Source: an uncultured Roseiflexaceae bacterium (lineage in GTDB: Bacteria > Chloroflexota > Chloroflexia > Chloroflexales > Roseiflexaceae). From it: a stretch of DNA of 56,702 bases. The notes under the pieces were generated by a model, which made no database searches, was not told where the DNA came from, and worked only from the letters and a program-made list of their open reading frames with translations. This document shows positions 46,371-54,528 of this stretch, piece by piece. Within the stretch, counting starts at the first letter, position 1. Each line of letters begins with the position of its first letter. A program made the translations under genes and the position numbers. The DNA is taken from contig CALJIC010000341.1 in the NCBI GenBank assembly GCA_937974195.1, positions 1 to 56,702 of the forward strand. The letters run 5' to 3'.

Positions 46371-47909
46371 CTAGTGTCGAAAATGCCTTCTTCCAGTGAA
46401 CACCATCGCCATGCCCAGCCGGTCGGCCGCGGCGATCACCTCCTCGTCGCGCAGCGCCCCGCCGGGCTGGATCACGCACGTCGCGCCGGCCTCGGCCGCC
46501 ACCTCGACGCCGTCGGGGAACGGGAACAGCGCATCGCTGGCGACCGCCGCGCCCTGCAGCGAGAGGCCGCTGGCGCGCGCCTTGATCACCGCGACCCGCG
46601 AGCTGTCCACGCGGCTCATCTGGCCCGCGCCGATGCCGAGCGTCCGATCGGCGGCGGCGTAGACGATCGCGTTCGACTTGACGTGCTTGCAGACCCGCCA
46701 GGCGAAGCGCAGCGCCCGCAGCTCGTCGTCGGTCGGCGCGCGCTTCGTGACGACCCGCAGCTCCTCCTGATCGAGCGGGGCGCGGTCCGGCTCCTGGACC
46801 AGCACGCCGCCGGGGACGCTGTGGAGCAGCAGGGGCGTGCGCCGCCCGCCGGAGCCCTGCTCCTGCGAGACGGGGCGCAGCGCGCGCATCAGGCGGCGGT
46901 TCTTCTTCTTTTTCAGCAGGGCCAGCGCCTCGGGCGTGAACTCCGGCGCGATGATGATCTCGGAGAAGATCTCGTCGATCGCCTGCGCCAGCGGCAGGTC
47001 CAGCGGGGCGTTCAGCGCGATGATCCCGCCGAACGGCGCGTCGCGGTCGGTGGCGAAGGCCTTCTCCCAGGCCTCCAGCCCGGTCGCGCCCAGCCCGACG
47101 CCGCAGGGGTTGGTGTGCTTCACGATCGCCAGCGCGACCCCCTCGGAGCGGGGGAACTCCTCGACCAGCTCGGAGACGGCGGCGATATCGAGGATGTTGA
47201 TGTACGAGAGCTCCTTGCCGTGCAGCTGCTCGAAGAACTGCCCGAAGTCGCCGTAGAGCGCGGCGCGCTGGTGCGGGTTCTCGCCGTAGCGCAGGTCCTG
47301 CGCCTTCGTGAAGGCCAGCGGCAGCGTCGGCGGGAAGGGGTCATCGGCCAGGTAGGCGGCGATCGCGGCGTCGTAGGCCGCGGTGTGGGCGAAGGCCTTG
47401 GCCGCGAGCCGGGCGCGCAGCTCGGACGTCACGCTCCCGTCGCGCAGCGCCGCCAGCACCGTCTCGTAGTCGGCCGGGTCCACCACCACCAGCACCGACG
47501 GGTGGTTCTTGGCCGCCGCGCGCACCAGCGTCGGGCCGCCGATGTCGATCTGCTCGAGCGCCTCGTCGCGGGTGACATCCGGCCGGGCGACCGTCTGCGC
47601 GAACGGGTAGAGGTTCACCACCACCAGGTCGATCGGCGCGATGCCGTGCTCGGCCAGCGCCTCCATGTGGGCCGGCAGGTCGCGCCGGGCCAGGATCCCG
47701 GCGTGGACCGCCGGGTGCAGGGTCTTCACGCGCCCGTCGAGGATCTCGGGGAAGCCGGTCAGCTCGCTGACCGACCGGACCGGCACGCCGGCGCTCGCCA
47801 GATGGCGCTGCGTGTTGCCGGTGGAGAAGAGCTGCCAGCCGAGCTCGGCCAGGCCGGCGGCGAAGGTCTCGACGCCGCGCTTATCGCTCACGCTCAGTAA
47901 CGCGCGCAC
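46371..47909 (-). CDS. purH: bifunctional AICAR formyltransferase / IMP cyclohydrolase
   Basis: 512 residues. The N-terminal methylglyoxal-synthase-like domain (ALLSVSDKRGVETFA; TLHPAVHAGILARRD) is the IMP cyclohydrolase; the C-terminal domain is AICAR transformylase (LRYGENPHQRAALYG; KHTNPCGVG; PFPDGVEVAAEAG). Together they make IMP, the last two steps of purine synthesis. The GTG at 47909 fits the spacer behind GAGAGG; an in-frame GTG at 47915 overlaps it. It is upstream of hisIE, which is metabolically sensible: AICAR released by histidine synthesis is the PurH substrate. Confidence 0.96.
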   Translation of the reverse strand: MRALLSVSDKRGVETFAAGLAELGWQLFSTGNTQRHLASAGVPVRSVSELTGFPEILDGRVKTLHPAVHAGILARRDLPAHMEALAEHGIAPIDLVVVNLYPFAQTVARPDVTRDEALEQIDIGGPTLVRAAAKNHPSVLVVVDPADYETVLAALRDGSVTSELRARLAAKAFAHTAAYDAAIAAYLADDPFPPTLPLAFTKAQDLRYGENPHQRAALYGDFGQFFEQLHGKELSYINILDIAAVSELVEEFPRSEGVALAIVKHTNPCGVGLGATGLEAWEKAFATDRDAPFGGIIALNAPLDLPLAQAIDEIFSEIIIAPEFTPEALALLKKKKNRRLMRALRPVSQEQGSGGRRTPLLLHSVPGGVLVQEPDRAPLDQEELRVVTKRAPTDDELRALRFAWRVCKHVKSNAIVYAAADRTLGIGAGQMSRVDSSRVAVIKARASGLSLQGAAVASDALFPFPDGVEVAAEAGATCVIQPGGALRDEEVIAAADRLGMAMVFTGRRHFRH

Positions 47910-47974
47910 GCACACCTCTCAGTTCAGGATGTACGCGGTGCGGTGCTGCGGCACCTGCCGCGGAGAGAGCTTCC

Positions 47975-48029
47975 GGGGAGGCGACGCTTCCCCAGACCCC
48001 ACTGCGGGTGCGGGCGGCACGACCGCGTA
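47975..48029 (+). repeat. dispersed palindromic repeat copy before purH
   Basis: GGGGAGGC-ga-CGCTTCCCC (47975-47993) is the family palindrome. GCGGGCGGCACGACCGCGTA (48010-48029) matches 18787-18806 at 18 of 20 bases. It lies in the purH leader. Confidence 0.65.
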
Positions 48030-48093
48030 TCTTCGCGTCAGTTCAAGAAATGACCCCACCCTGGGCGACGGGCGGGGTCGGCTCGGCTGAACC

Positions 48094-48099
48094 ATTATA
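48094..48099 (-). promoter_or_regulatory. -10 element for purH (minus strand)
   Basis: TATAAT on the minus strand just after the DUF4388 stop; no -35 match. The purH leader of about 180 bases includes the dispersed repeat. Confidence 0.45.
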
Positions 48100-48105
48100 C
48101 CGCAG

Positions 48106-48915
48106 TCAGGCGAGGCTGCTGAAGACCTGATCGACCAGCGAGCGTATCTCGGCCAGCGGCTGGCGCACGCGGCTGGCGCCGAACGCGCGCGTGGCGGCGG
48201 TCTCGAACAGGTCGAGCGCGTTCGAGAGCTGGTCGGCGGTGGCCGTGTCCTGGTCGCGCACGCCGGCGCGCTCGTAGGAGTCGTACAGGAGGGCGCGGGC
48301 CGAGGTGCCGAGGGCGCTGAGCACGATGCGCTCGATCTCCGGGAACAGCGACTCCGACAGGCTGACCTCGCGCTTCTCGATCAGGCCGCTGCTCAGCAGG
48401 CGGGCGATGATCTCGCAGGTGCGCACCTCGCCGAGCCCGCTGCGCTGGGCGATATAGCCGACGGTGTTCTTGCCGTTGACCATCGTCAGCACGCGCCACT
48501 CATCGGCCTCGAGGCTGATCTCGCTGCCCGTCGCGGCCGGGTTCGGCACCAGGCGCGGGATCATCGAGAGCGAGGGGACCTGCTCCTGGATCTTGGCCCA
48601 GGCGTCCTGGCGCATGATCCCTTCCATGATGATCATCTCGTTGCTGACGGTGATCGTCGGCGTGTCGAGCTGGACATCTTCATGGAAGCGGAACGGGCCG
48701 GAGCTGAAGGTGAAGAAGGTGTAGGCCGCCTCCAGCGGCGGGAGGTTGCCCAAGCGCGCGCCGATAATCCGGCCGTCGCGGAAGTAGAGCCAGCCCTCGA
48801 GCTGCTGCTGGCCGCGGCGGCCCTTCAGGTTGACCGCGCCCGTCTTCTTGCTGAGGTCAACCAGCTGGATGATATCGGTGAGCGGGAACTCGCTCAGGTC
48901 GCCTGCGAGAGCCAT
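48106..48915 (-). CDS. DUF4388 (PATAN-like) protein
   Basis: 269 residues. The N-terminal half is DUF4388 (LAGDLSEFPLTDIIQLVDLSKKTGAV; WLYFRDGRIIGARLG; FRFHEDV), a domain used by bacteria with gliding or twitching motility and paired with MglA/Roadblock. The rest has a second, winged-helix-like segment (VLTMVNGKNTVGYIAQRSG) and a C-terminal helical part (VRQPLAEIRSLVDQVFSSL). It is third in the operon Roadblock-MglA-DUF4388. Probably an effector or receptor in the GTPase pathway that sets polarity or motility. Confidence 0.85.
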   Translation of the reverse strand: MALAGDLSEFPLTDIIQLVDLSKKTGAVNLKGRRGQQQLEGWLYFRDGRIIGARLGNLPPLEAAYTFFTFSSGPFRFHEDVQLDTPTITVSNEMIIMEGIMRQDAWAKIQEQVPSLSMIPRLVPNPAATGSEISLEADEWRVLTMVNGKNTVGYIAQRSGLGEVRTCEIIARLLSSGLIEKREVSLSESLFPEIERIVLSALGTSARALLYDSYERAGVRDQDTATADQLSNALDLFETAATRAFGASRVRQPLAEIRSLVDQVFSSLA

Positions 48916-48968
48916 AGCAAGGTATCTCCAGGTCGCACGGCGCGTGCGCGGCGTGTGCTTGAAGCGGG

Positions 48969-49544
48969 CTAGAGCTTGCTGATCACAAGCTTCGAGATCG
49001 CCTTGAGCGTATCGAACACGCCGCCGCCGTTGGTGGCGGTGGCCTCGAAGCGCTGCCAGTGCAGGGTGTTGAGGTACTTATCGAGCGTCGCGACCGGCAG
49101 CGCGCCGGGCACGTCGCGCTTGTTGTACTGCAGCACCACCGGGAAGTCCTGGAACTTCTTGTTCTGCTTGGTGATGTTCACCGCAAGCTCGCGCAGGCTG
49201 CGGATGTTCTCCTCGAGCTTGTGGCGCTGCGAGTCGGCGACGAACACCACGCCATCGGCGCCGTTGAGCACCGCGACGCGCGTGCGCTCGTAGAGCACCT
49301 GGCCCGGCACCGTGTAGAGATGGAAGCGCGTCTGGAACCCGCGCACCTTGCCGAGGTCCAGCGGAAGGAAGTCGAAGAAGAGCGTGCGCTCGGTCTCGGT
49401 GGCGATCGAGAGCAGCTCACCCTTCGCGTCCTTCGGTACCTGGCTGTGGATGTACTGCAGGTTGCTCGTCTTGCCGCTCATGCCAGGGCCGTAGTAGACG
49501 ATCTTGCAGTGTATCTCACGCGCGGCGACGTTGATCAGGGCCAT
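48969..49544 (-). CDS. MglA-like Ras-family GTPase
   Basis: 191 residues. The P loop is YYGPGMSGKTSNL, with the family's GPGxxGKTxN form; the G2/G3 regions are ATETERTLFFDFLPLDLG and YTVPGQVLYERTR, and the base-recognition motif is VLQYNKRDVPG (N/TKxD as NKRD). In Myxococcus MglA controls polarity of gliding and type IV pili and its activity is set by the Roadblock protein MglB. The Roadblock gene is 75 bases upstream. The ATG follows AGAGGACCT. Many gliding Chloroflexota have this operon. Confidence 0.93.
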   Translation of the reverse strand: MALINVAAREIHCKIVYYGPGMSGKTSNLQYIHSQVPKDAKGELLSIATETERTLFFDFLPLDLGKVRGFQTRFHLYTVPGQVLYERTRVAVLNGADGVVFVADSQRHKLEENIRSLRELAVNITKQNKKFQDFPVVLQYNKRDVPGALPVATLDKYLNTLHWQRFEATATNGGGVFDTLKAISKLVISKL

Positions 49545-49619
49545 AGGTCCTCTCGCGTACCATGGGTTGCGATTCTACGGAGCTGTACGCATGCCGTGGG
49601 CGACGACAGGAGGGCGCAC

Positions 49620-50117
49620 TCAGTCGCGGAACAGCAGGTCGATGGTGTCCTCCATCGATGTCCGGAAGGACGATCCAAGGACATCATCGCGCGCCTTCTG
49701 CTGCTCGCGCACGCGCTCGAGCACCAGGCCGAGCTCATCGGTGGCCTTCTTCGTCAACACCTTGACGAGGCCGATGTGGGTGCCCTTGTTGAAGATGATG
49801 CAGAGGATCCACTGATCTTCGATCAGCGCGATGAAGATATTCTCGCGCACGCCCTGGGTGAAGAGCTGGCGGAAGTCCTTCTCGCGCAGCAGCTTGGCCA
49901 CCTCACGCGAGGAGGCGAAGGTGCCGGCGATCAGCGCCCCGAGCGCGGTGATATCCTGCCGGTTCGCATCGCCCTGCGAGGCGATCACCTGGCCGCTCTT
50001 GTCCAGCAGCAGGATGTAGTTGCCGCCGGTGTCCTCGGCCAGCCGCGCCAGGCACTCCTCAATGACCCTGACCTCCTCGATCGGCACGATCTGACTGGTC
50101 AGCTGTGGATCCATCAT
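49620..50117 (-). CDS. Roadblock/LC7 domain protein (MglB-like)
   Basis: 165 residues with a single Roadblock fold: VIEECLARLAEDTGGNYILLLDKSGQVIASQG, a following helix-strand, and FIALIEDQWILCIIFNKGTHIG, then a C-terminal helix. In MglA systems the dimer of this protein is the GTPase-activating partner. It is first in the Roadblock-MglA-DUF4388 operon. The start is taken as ATG 50117, near AAGGTAGGG; GTG 50120 and ATG 50114 are equally near. Confidence 0.85.
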   Translation of the reverse strand: MMDPQLTSQIVPIEEVRVIEECLARLAEDTGGNYILLLDKSGQVIASQGDANRQDITALGALIAGTFASSREVAKLLREKDFRQLFTQGVRENIFIALIEDQWILCIIFNKGTHIGLVKVLTKKATDELGLVLERVREQQKARDDVLGSSFRTSMEDTIDLLFRD

Positions 50118-50178
50118 CACCCTACCTTGTCTGCGAGTGTGGGACGAGACGTGAGCGAGCCAACGCTATCAGAACGGC

Positions 50179-50187
50179 ATTATAGCA
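50179..50187 (-). promoter_or_regulatory. extended -10 promoter for the Roadblock operon
   Basis: On the minus strand TGC-TATAAT, about 60 bases before the Roadblock gene. No -35 match. Confidence 0.55.
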
Positions 50188-50260
50188 CAGCGACCGTCGC
50201 CCGGCCGGGCAGCCTGCGCGCGGGCCAGCGCCCCAAGCCGCGTGCGCCACCGCCAGAGCT

Positions 50261-50285
50261 GCCGAGGCAGTACGCCTGCCTCGGC
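50261..50285. terminator. 10-bp hairpin after the helix-turn-helix gene
   Basis: GCCGAGGCAG and CTGCCTCGGC pair around TACGC. It lies after the stop of the 96-residue protein and before the Roadblock operon promoter; no T run on the minus strand. Confidence 0.5.
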
Positions 50286-50356
50286 TCCTCATTATACTAT
50301 ACCTGCTCGTTGTGCTTCTGTTCGAAGCGGTAGCAACCGCATAACAGCCGGCACCA

Positions 50357-50647
50357 CTAGCCCTCGGTTCCGTTGTTGCTTCGCTCGCGCTCTTTCGGCG
50401 GTCGCCCGGTACGAATGTTGCGCAGGGAGTGGATGGTGGCCGCCAGCGCCCGGTCCGCCCAGCCGTAGATCGTCGGCCTGCTCTTGCGCAGGTCATCGGC
50501 GATCTGCGTCACATTCGTGCGGTACTCGGGGTCGAAGGTCGCGAGGTTGATACGCGCTGAGGCGACGATCTGCAGGATCTCTTCCTCCGTCAGGTCATGC
50601 TCGCGAATCAACTTCTTGGCCCGCTTGCTGCTGAGATCGAGCCGCAT
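50357..50647 (-). CDS. small helix-turn-helix protein
   Basis: 96 residues. The first half is helical and charged (KRAKKLIREHDLTEEEILQIVASA); the second has a helix-turn-helix-like segment (VTQIADDLRKSRPTIYGWADRAL) and a basic tail. It is likely a DNA-binding protein of a small local family; no partner gene is apparent. The ATG at 50647 follows AAGGAGCGACGT, a better start than the longer frame to 50737. Its own promoter lies at 50733-50761. Confidence 0.7.
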   Translation of the reverse strand: MRLDLSSKRAKKLIREHDLTEEEILQIVASARINLATFDPEYRTNVTQIADDLRKSRPTIYGWADRALAATIHSLRNIRTGRPPKERERSNNGTEG

Positions 50648-50732
50648 ACGTCGCTCCTTGAACGAGGCGTTCTGCCGTGGCACCCTGCGCGGTCGTACGT
50701 GGGTAGACGCGACGGAGGTGTAATGCTTTATT

Positions 50733-50761
50733 ATCATAGCACACCCCCCAGGTGCTGTCGA
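50733..50761 (-). promoter_or_regulatory. promoter of the small helix-turn-helix gene
   Basis: On the minus strand TCGACA (50761-50756), a 17-base spacer and TGC-TATGAT ending at 50733. The leader is about 85 bases. Confidence 0.6.
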
Positions 50762-51016
50762 GTCCTATTTGTAAATAGTAATTGCAGAGCCCAGGGTGAA
50801 GGCAGCGATGGTACTGCGGTAGAACGGCGCTGCAGAGGCAGGAACACATCGGTGCGCATGAACAATCGCCGGAGGGTGGGGGACGGCGCCACCTGCGCGG
50901 CGGAGGCGCGGATTGTAAATCTTAACAGCGCCGGGAGCCGCAAGAGGCGTGAGTGTAAAAGTTTGTGCCGGGCAGCGGGCGGCGGCCCAAGGCAGGCGGG
51001 GCGCGCCAACGATGAA

Positions 51017-51057
51017 GGCCGGCCACATTCCCGCTCGGGGCGGAAACGTGGCCGGCC
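51017..51057 (-). terminator. hairpin after the hsp20 gene
   Basis: GGCCGGCCAC (51017-51026) pairs with GTGGCCGGCC (51048-51057); the loop has a second, weaker stem. It lies about 40 bases after the Hsp20 stop on the minus strand. Confidence 0.6.
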
Positions 51058-51096
51058 GCCTACCCCCGTTGGCCTGGCCCTAGGCCGGCCGACCTC

Positions 51097-51543
51097 TTAG
51101 TTGGCGTTCACCTGGACGCTGATCTTGCGCGGCTTGACCTCCTCGGCCTTCGGGATCTCGAGCCGCAGCACGCCGTTGTTCAGCGTGGCCTGGATCTCAT
51201 CGGACCGAACCTGGTTCGGCAGGGCCAGCGAGCGGGCGAACGAGCCGAAGCGGCGCTCGACGCGGTGGAAGTTGCGCTTCTTCTCCTCCGTCTCCTGCCG
51301 CACCTCGCCCTTGATCGTCAGCACGCCGTTCTCGACGGTGACCTCAAGGTCCTCGGGCCGCAGCCCGGGCACGGCCGCCTCGACGATGTAGGAGTCATCG
51401 GTCTCGCTGATATCCACCGCCGGCACGAAGCTGCCGTTGCGGGTCAGGATCGGGCGCACGAAGCTCTCCTCGAACAGCTGGTTCATGGCCTCGCGCAGGG
51501 AGAGCATCTCCTGGTACGGGTCCCAGCGTGTCAGAGTCGACAT
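51097..51543 (-). CDS. Hsp20/alpha-crystallin family small heat-shock protein
   Basis: 148 residues. The alpha-crystallin domain (about 42-140) has the family pattern AVDISETDDSYIVEAAVPGLRPEDLEVTVENGVLTIKGE and the end motif NNGVLRLEIPKAEE. The N terminus MSTLTRWDPYQEML is typical for bacterial small heat-shock proteins. It is an ATP-independent holdase. The ATG at 51543 follows AGGAGGTGCATAGT. Its promoter region contains the phased GTTAGA repeats shared with the divergent kinase gene; no CIRCE element is visible. Confidence 0.95.
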   Translation of the reverse strand: MSTLTRWDPYQEMLSLREAMNQLFEESFVRPILTRNGSFVPAVDISETDDSYIVEAAVPGLRPEDLEVTVENGVLTIKGEVRQETEEKKRNFHRVERRFGSFARSLALPNQVRSDEIQATLNNGVLRLEIPKAEEVKPRKISVQVNAN

Positions 51544-51643
51544 ACTATGCACCTCCTGTGAAGGTAGCGATCTCATCGGCGTAGGGGGCGGAGTGCTGAT
51601 CCTCCGCACCCCTCGTTTCTGTTGTGGAGTATACATTCGCTGT

Positions 51644-51683
51644 GTTAGAATGAAGTCTGTACCGCGTTAGAACGACGTTAGAG
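51644..51683. repeat. three GTTAGA direct repeats spaced 22 and 11 bases
   Basis: GTTAGAA at 51644-51650 and 51666-51672, and GTTAGAG at 51677-51683. The spacing is a multiple of 11 bases, one helical turn, like the direct repeats bound by OmpR/PhoB-type regulators. The site lies between hsp20 and the histidine kinase whose partner is an OmpR-type regulator. Confidence 0.5.
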
Positions 51684-51758
51684 CCACTTTCGCCGTCAAG
51701 CGGGCGGCCCGCCTCAGGCTGTGACGTGGCCGGGCGCACCGCCCGGGCAGACAGGAAC

Positions 51759-53417
51759 ATGACAGCAGGAACCGACCAGCGACTGCGCCAGCGCGAGTCG
51801 CTGCTGCAGATCAGCCGGGCGCTCACCGCCCAGCTCGACCTCGGCAGCGTGCTCAACCTGGTGATCGAGTTCGCCGTCGAGCTGCTGGCGGGCACCTCGG
51901 GGCTGATCGCGCTGCGCGAGGAGGACGGCCTGATCCACGTGCGCGCCGCCGCCGGCCTGCCGCGCGACATCTGGCCGGCGTTCACGCAGCTGGTCAACAC
52001 GCCGCTCGAGGACCGGCGCATGCTGAGCCAGCGGCTGCGCGAGGTCTCGGCGGACACCGGGCTGCCGCTGCGCCACATGAGCGCCCTGCCGCTCGTGTAC
52101 CTGCAGACGACGGTGGGCGTGATCTACGTCTTCCGCGCCGCGCTGAACGTCGGCTTCACCGCCGAGGAGCAGGAGCTGCTGACGGCGTTCGCCGACCAGG
52201 CGGCGATCGCGGTGAGCAACGCGCGCCTGTACCAGAGCGTGCTGCGCGAGAAGCAGCAGCTGGACGCGCTGATCGAGCACTCGGCCGACGGCGTGATGAT
52301 CATCGACAGCCGCTGGCGGATCACGACCTTCAACCAGACCATGGAGCAGCTCACCGGCTGGCCGCGCGAGGAGGCGATCGGCCGCCCGTGCGCCGAGGTG
52401 CTGGGCATCCGCTCGCCGCAGGGCGTCAACATCTGCCTGGTGGACTGCCCGCTGCAGCGCAACCCGCCGCAGTCGAACCCGCTCGTCGAGGGGTGGATCA
52501 CCACGCGCGACGGGCGCCGCCTGTACGTGCAGAGCCGCTACGCGGTGCAGCGCGGCCCGTCGGGGGAGTTCGCCGGCGCGCTCGCGAACGTGCGCGACAT
52601 CACCGAGCAGAAGATCGAGGAGGAGATGCAGAACACCTTCATCTCGGTGATCTCGCACGAGCTGAAGACGCCGGTGAGCATCATCAAGGGCTACGCCGAG
52701 ACCCTGGCGCGCGAGGACGCTAACTGGGACCAGGAGACGCTGCGCGAGGGGCTGAAGGTGATCATCGAGGAGGCCGACCGGCTGGCGAAGCAGATCGGCG
52801 GGCTGCTGGAGATCTCGCGGCTGCAGGCCGACGGGATGCGCCTCGAGCTGTCCGAGTGGGCGCTGCCCCCGCTGGCCGAGCAGGTCGTCCAGCGCTTCGC
52901 GTCCCAGGCGGGTGAGGCGTTTGAGTTCGAGCTGCGCATGCCCGACGACCTGCCCGCGGTGTACGCCGACTACGAGCGCACGCGGGCGGTGCTCGAGAAC
53001 CTGCTGTCCAACGCCGTCAAGTACAGCCCGGACGGCGGGCGGATCCGCGTCGCGGCGCGCGCCGACGACCGCATGGTGATCGTCTCGGTGAGCGACCAGG
53101 GGATCGGGATCGCGCCCGAGGACCAGGCGCGCCTGTTCCAGCGCTTCTACCGGGTGGACAACCGGCTGCGCCGCGAGACGCAGGGGGCCGGGCTGGGGCT
53201 GTTCCTGGCGCGGCTGATCGTCGAGGCGCAGGGCGGGCGGATCTGGGTGGAGAGCCAGCCAGGGCGCGGCTCGCGCTTCTCGTTCACGCTGCCGCAGGCG
53301 ACCCCGCGGCTCGAGGACCAGGAGCAATCCGCATCTGAGCCCCAGGTTCAGACGAGCGCTACCCACGGCCACGAGCAGCCGCGCGGGCTGCTGACGGACG
53401 AGGGGGGGAAGGGTTAG
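51759..53417 (+). CDS. cytoplasmic sensor histidine kinase with GAF and PAS domains
   Basis: 552 residues. GAF (about 10-160: LLQISRALTAQLDLGSVLNLV, GVIYVFRAAL), PAS (about 165-285: IEHSADGVMIIDSRWRITTFNQTMEQLTGW), HisKA with H300 in ISHELKTPVS, and ATPase domain with LENLLSNAVKYSP, DQGIGIA and GAGLGLFLARLI. The C terminus is a short disordered tail. No membrane span, so the signal is cytoplasmic; GAF and PAS hint at a small ligand or redox state. Start: ATG 51759, preceded by CAGGAAC; a GTG at 51726 is also in frame. It pairs with the OmpR-type regulator 99 bases downstream. Confidence 0.9.
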   Translation: MTAGTDQRLRQRESLLQISRALTAQLDLGSVLNLVIEFAVELLAGTSGLIALREEDGLIHVRAAAGLPRDIWPAFTQLVNTPLEDRRMLSQRLREVSADTGLPLRHMSALPLVYLQTTVGVIYVFRAALNVGFTAEEQELLTAFADQAAIAVSNARLYQSVLREKQQLDALIEHSADGVMIIDSRWRITTFNQTMEQLTGWPREEAIGRPCAEVLGIRSPQGVNICLVDCPLQRNPPQSNPLVEGWITTRDGRRLYVQSRYAVQRGPSGEFAGALANVRDITEQKIEEEMQNTFISVISHELKTPVSIIKGYAETLAREDANWDQETLREGLKVIIEEADRLAKQIGGLLEISRLQADGMRLELSEWALPPLAEQVVQRFASQAGEAFEFELRMPDDLPAVYADYERTRAVLENLLSNAVKYSPDGGRIRVAARADDRMVIVSVSDQGIGIAPEDQARLFQRFYRVDNRLRRETQGAGLGLFLARLIVEAQGGRIWVESQPGRGSRFSFTLPQATPRLEDQEQSASEPQVQTSATHGHEQPRGLLTDEGGKG

Positions 53418-53516
53418 GATTCACGTATAGAGGGGCTAGAGGCGAAAGGTTACGGATCGGCCCCGCGCTGCTCACGGCGATTCTAACCCTTCACCTCTAA
53501 GCCATAAGGCAGTGAT

Positions 53517-54233
53517 ATGTCCGAGCTACGCGACAAGCTAGTTCTGGTGGTAGACGACGAGCCGCGCATGGTCAACTTCATGCGCATGAACCTGGAGCTG
53601 GAGGGCACGCGGGTGATCACCGCGTCCAACGGCCGCCAGGCGCTCGAGAAGGCGCGCGACGAGATGCCGGACATGGTGCTGCTCGACATCATGATGCCGG
53701 GCATGGACGGCTTCGAGACGCTGCGGCGCCTGCGGCAGTTCTCGCAGGTGCCGGTGATCATCCTCACCGCCAAGGACGAGGAGGAGGACCGCATCCGCGG
53801 GCTGGAGCTCGGCGCGGACGACTATATCGGCAAGCCGTTCAGCCACCGCGAGCTGGTGAGCCGCATGCGCGCGGTGCTGCGGCGCCACTACACCCCGCCG
53901 CCCGCCCCGCAGACCACGGTGGTGGTGGACGATCGGCTGACGATCGACTTCGCGCGGCGCGAGGTGCTGGTGAACGGCGAGCGCGTCAACCTGCGCCCGA
54001 CGGAGTACCGCCTGCTCTACCACCTGGTGCAGAACGCCGGCTACGTGATGACCCACGAGCAGCTCCTCACGCGGGTGTGGGGCCCCGAGTACCGCGACGA
54101 GACCCACTACCTGCGCCTGTACGTCACCTACCTGCGCCAGAAGATCGAGGAGGACCCGGCGAACCCGAAGTACATCCTCACCGAGCGCGGGGTGGGGTAC
54201 CGGTTCGTGGACTTTGCGAAGGGAAATCAGTAG
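53517..54233 (+). CDS. OmpR/PhoB-family response regulator
   Basis: 238 residues. Receiver (1-118) with DDE near the start, D57 in VLLDIMMPG, and K in GKPF; a winged-helix output domain (about 140-238) with LRPTEYRLLYHLVQNAG, VMTHEQLLTRVWG and VTYLRQKIEEDP. Phosphorylated by the upstream kinase, it would bind direct repeats; candidates are the GTTAGA repeats at 51644 and the TTCTAA (53481) to CTCTAA pair before its own start. The ATG follows AAGGCAGTGAT. Confidence 0.94.
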   Translation: MSELRDKLVLVVDDEPRMVNFMRMNLELEGTRVITASNGRQALEKARDEMPDMVLLDIMMPGMDGFETLRRLRQFSQVPVIILTAKDEEEDRIRGLELGADDYIGKPFSHRELVSRMRAVLRRHYTPPPAPQTTVVVDDRLTIDFARREVLVNGERVNLRPTEYRLLYHLVQNAGYVMTHEQLLTRVWGPEYRDETHYLRLYVTYLRQKIEEDPANPKYILTERGVGYRFVDFAKGNQ

Positions 54234-54254
54234 CCATCCGTTATGTCGACTTTT

Positions 54255-54318
54255 GTCTGACGACTACGGCGACTGACACCAGCGGCGACTGACTTCCGAC
54301 GAGACTGACTTCCGGCGG
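54255..54318 (+). repeat. four 16-base tandem repeats
   Basis: GTCTGAC at 54255, then GACTGAC at 54271, 54287 and 54303, each followed by nine variable bases ending CGGC or similar. The period is exactly 16 bases. They lie after the response-regulator stop and before the dispersed repeat. Confidence 0.8.
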
Positions 54319-54371
54319 CGAAGCACGCACACGCGCTGCACGGCGGCCTGGTCCGCGCCCGCTGGATGGAC

Positions 54372-54470
54372 CTGGGGAGGCGAAGCCTTCCCAGAAATTC
54401 CCGCTTTCAGCCGCTCTGCGGCGGAGAACAGCGTCCGCTGGCGGGCCATAGGCCCACCACACCTCCCCGG
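54372..54470 (+). repeat. dispersed palindromic repeat copy before sppA
   Basis: CTGGGGAGGC-gaa-GCCTTCCCAG (54372-54394) is the family palindrome, followed by CCGCTCTGCGGCGGAGAACA (54411-54430) and by CGTCCG, the same order as in the copy at 18671-18806. Confidence 0.7.
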
Positions 54471-54480
54471 AAGGAGGCCA

Positions 54481-54521
54481 GGCGGCACTCGGCGCAGCGA
54501 CGCGCTGCGCCGAGTGCCGCC
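54481..54521 (+). promoter_or_regulatory. 19-bp perfect hairpin directly before sppA start
   Basis: GGCGGCACTCGGCGCAGCG (54481-54499) pairs fully with 54503-54521 around loop ACG. It ends seven bases before the ATG at 54529. There is no Shine-Dalgarno sequence after it, so the hairpin could limit or shape translation of sppA. Confidence 0.6.
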
Positions 54522-54528
54522 CACACCT

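Larger units (their letters stand above)
50648..51096. other. 449-base intergenic region
   Basis: No gene was found. The left end holds the promoter at 50733-50761; the right end holds the Hsp20 terminator at 51017-51057. Between them are a few AT-rich islands (50768-50785 and about 50923-50935, TTGTAAATCTTAACAG) without a partner feature. Confidence 0.65.

Noticed and set aside
51544..51700. CIRCE heat-shock operator before hsp20
   Set aside because: The inverted TTAGCACTC-N9-GAGTGCTAA element is absent; the repeats found are direct GTTAGA words.
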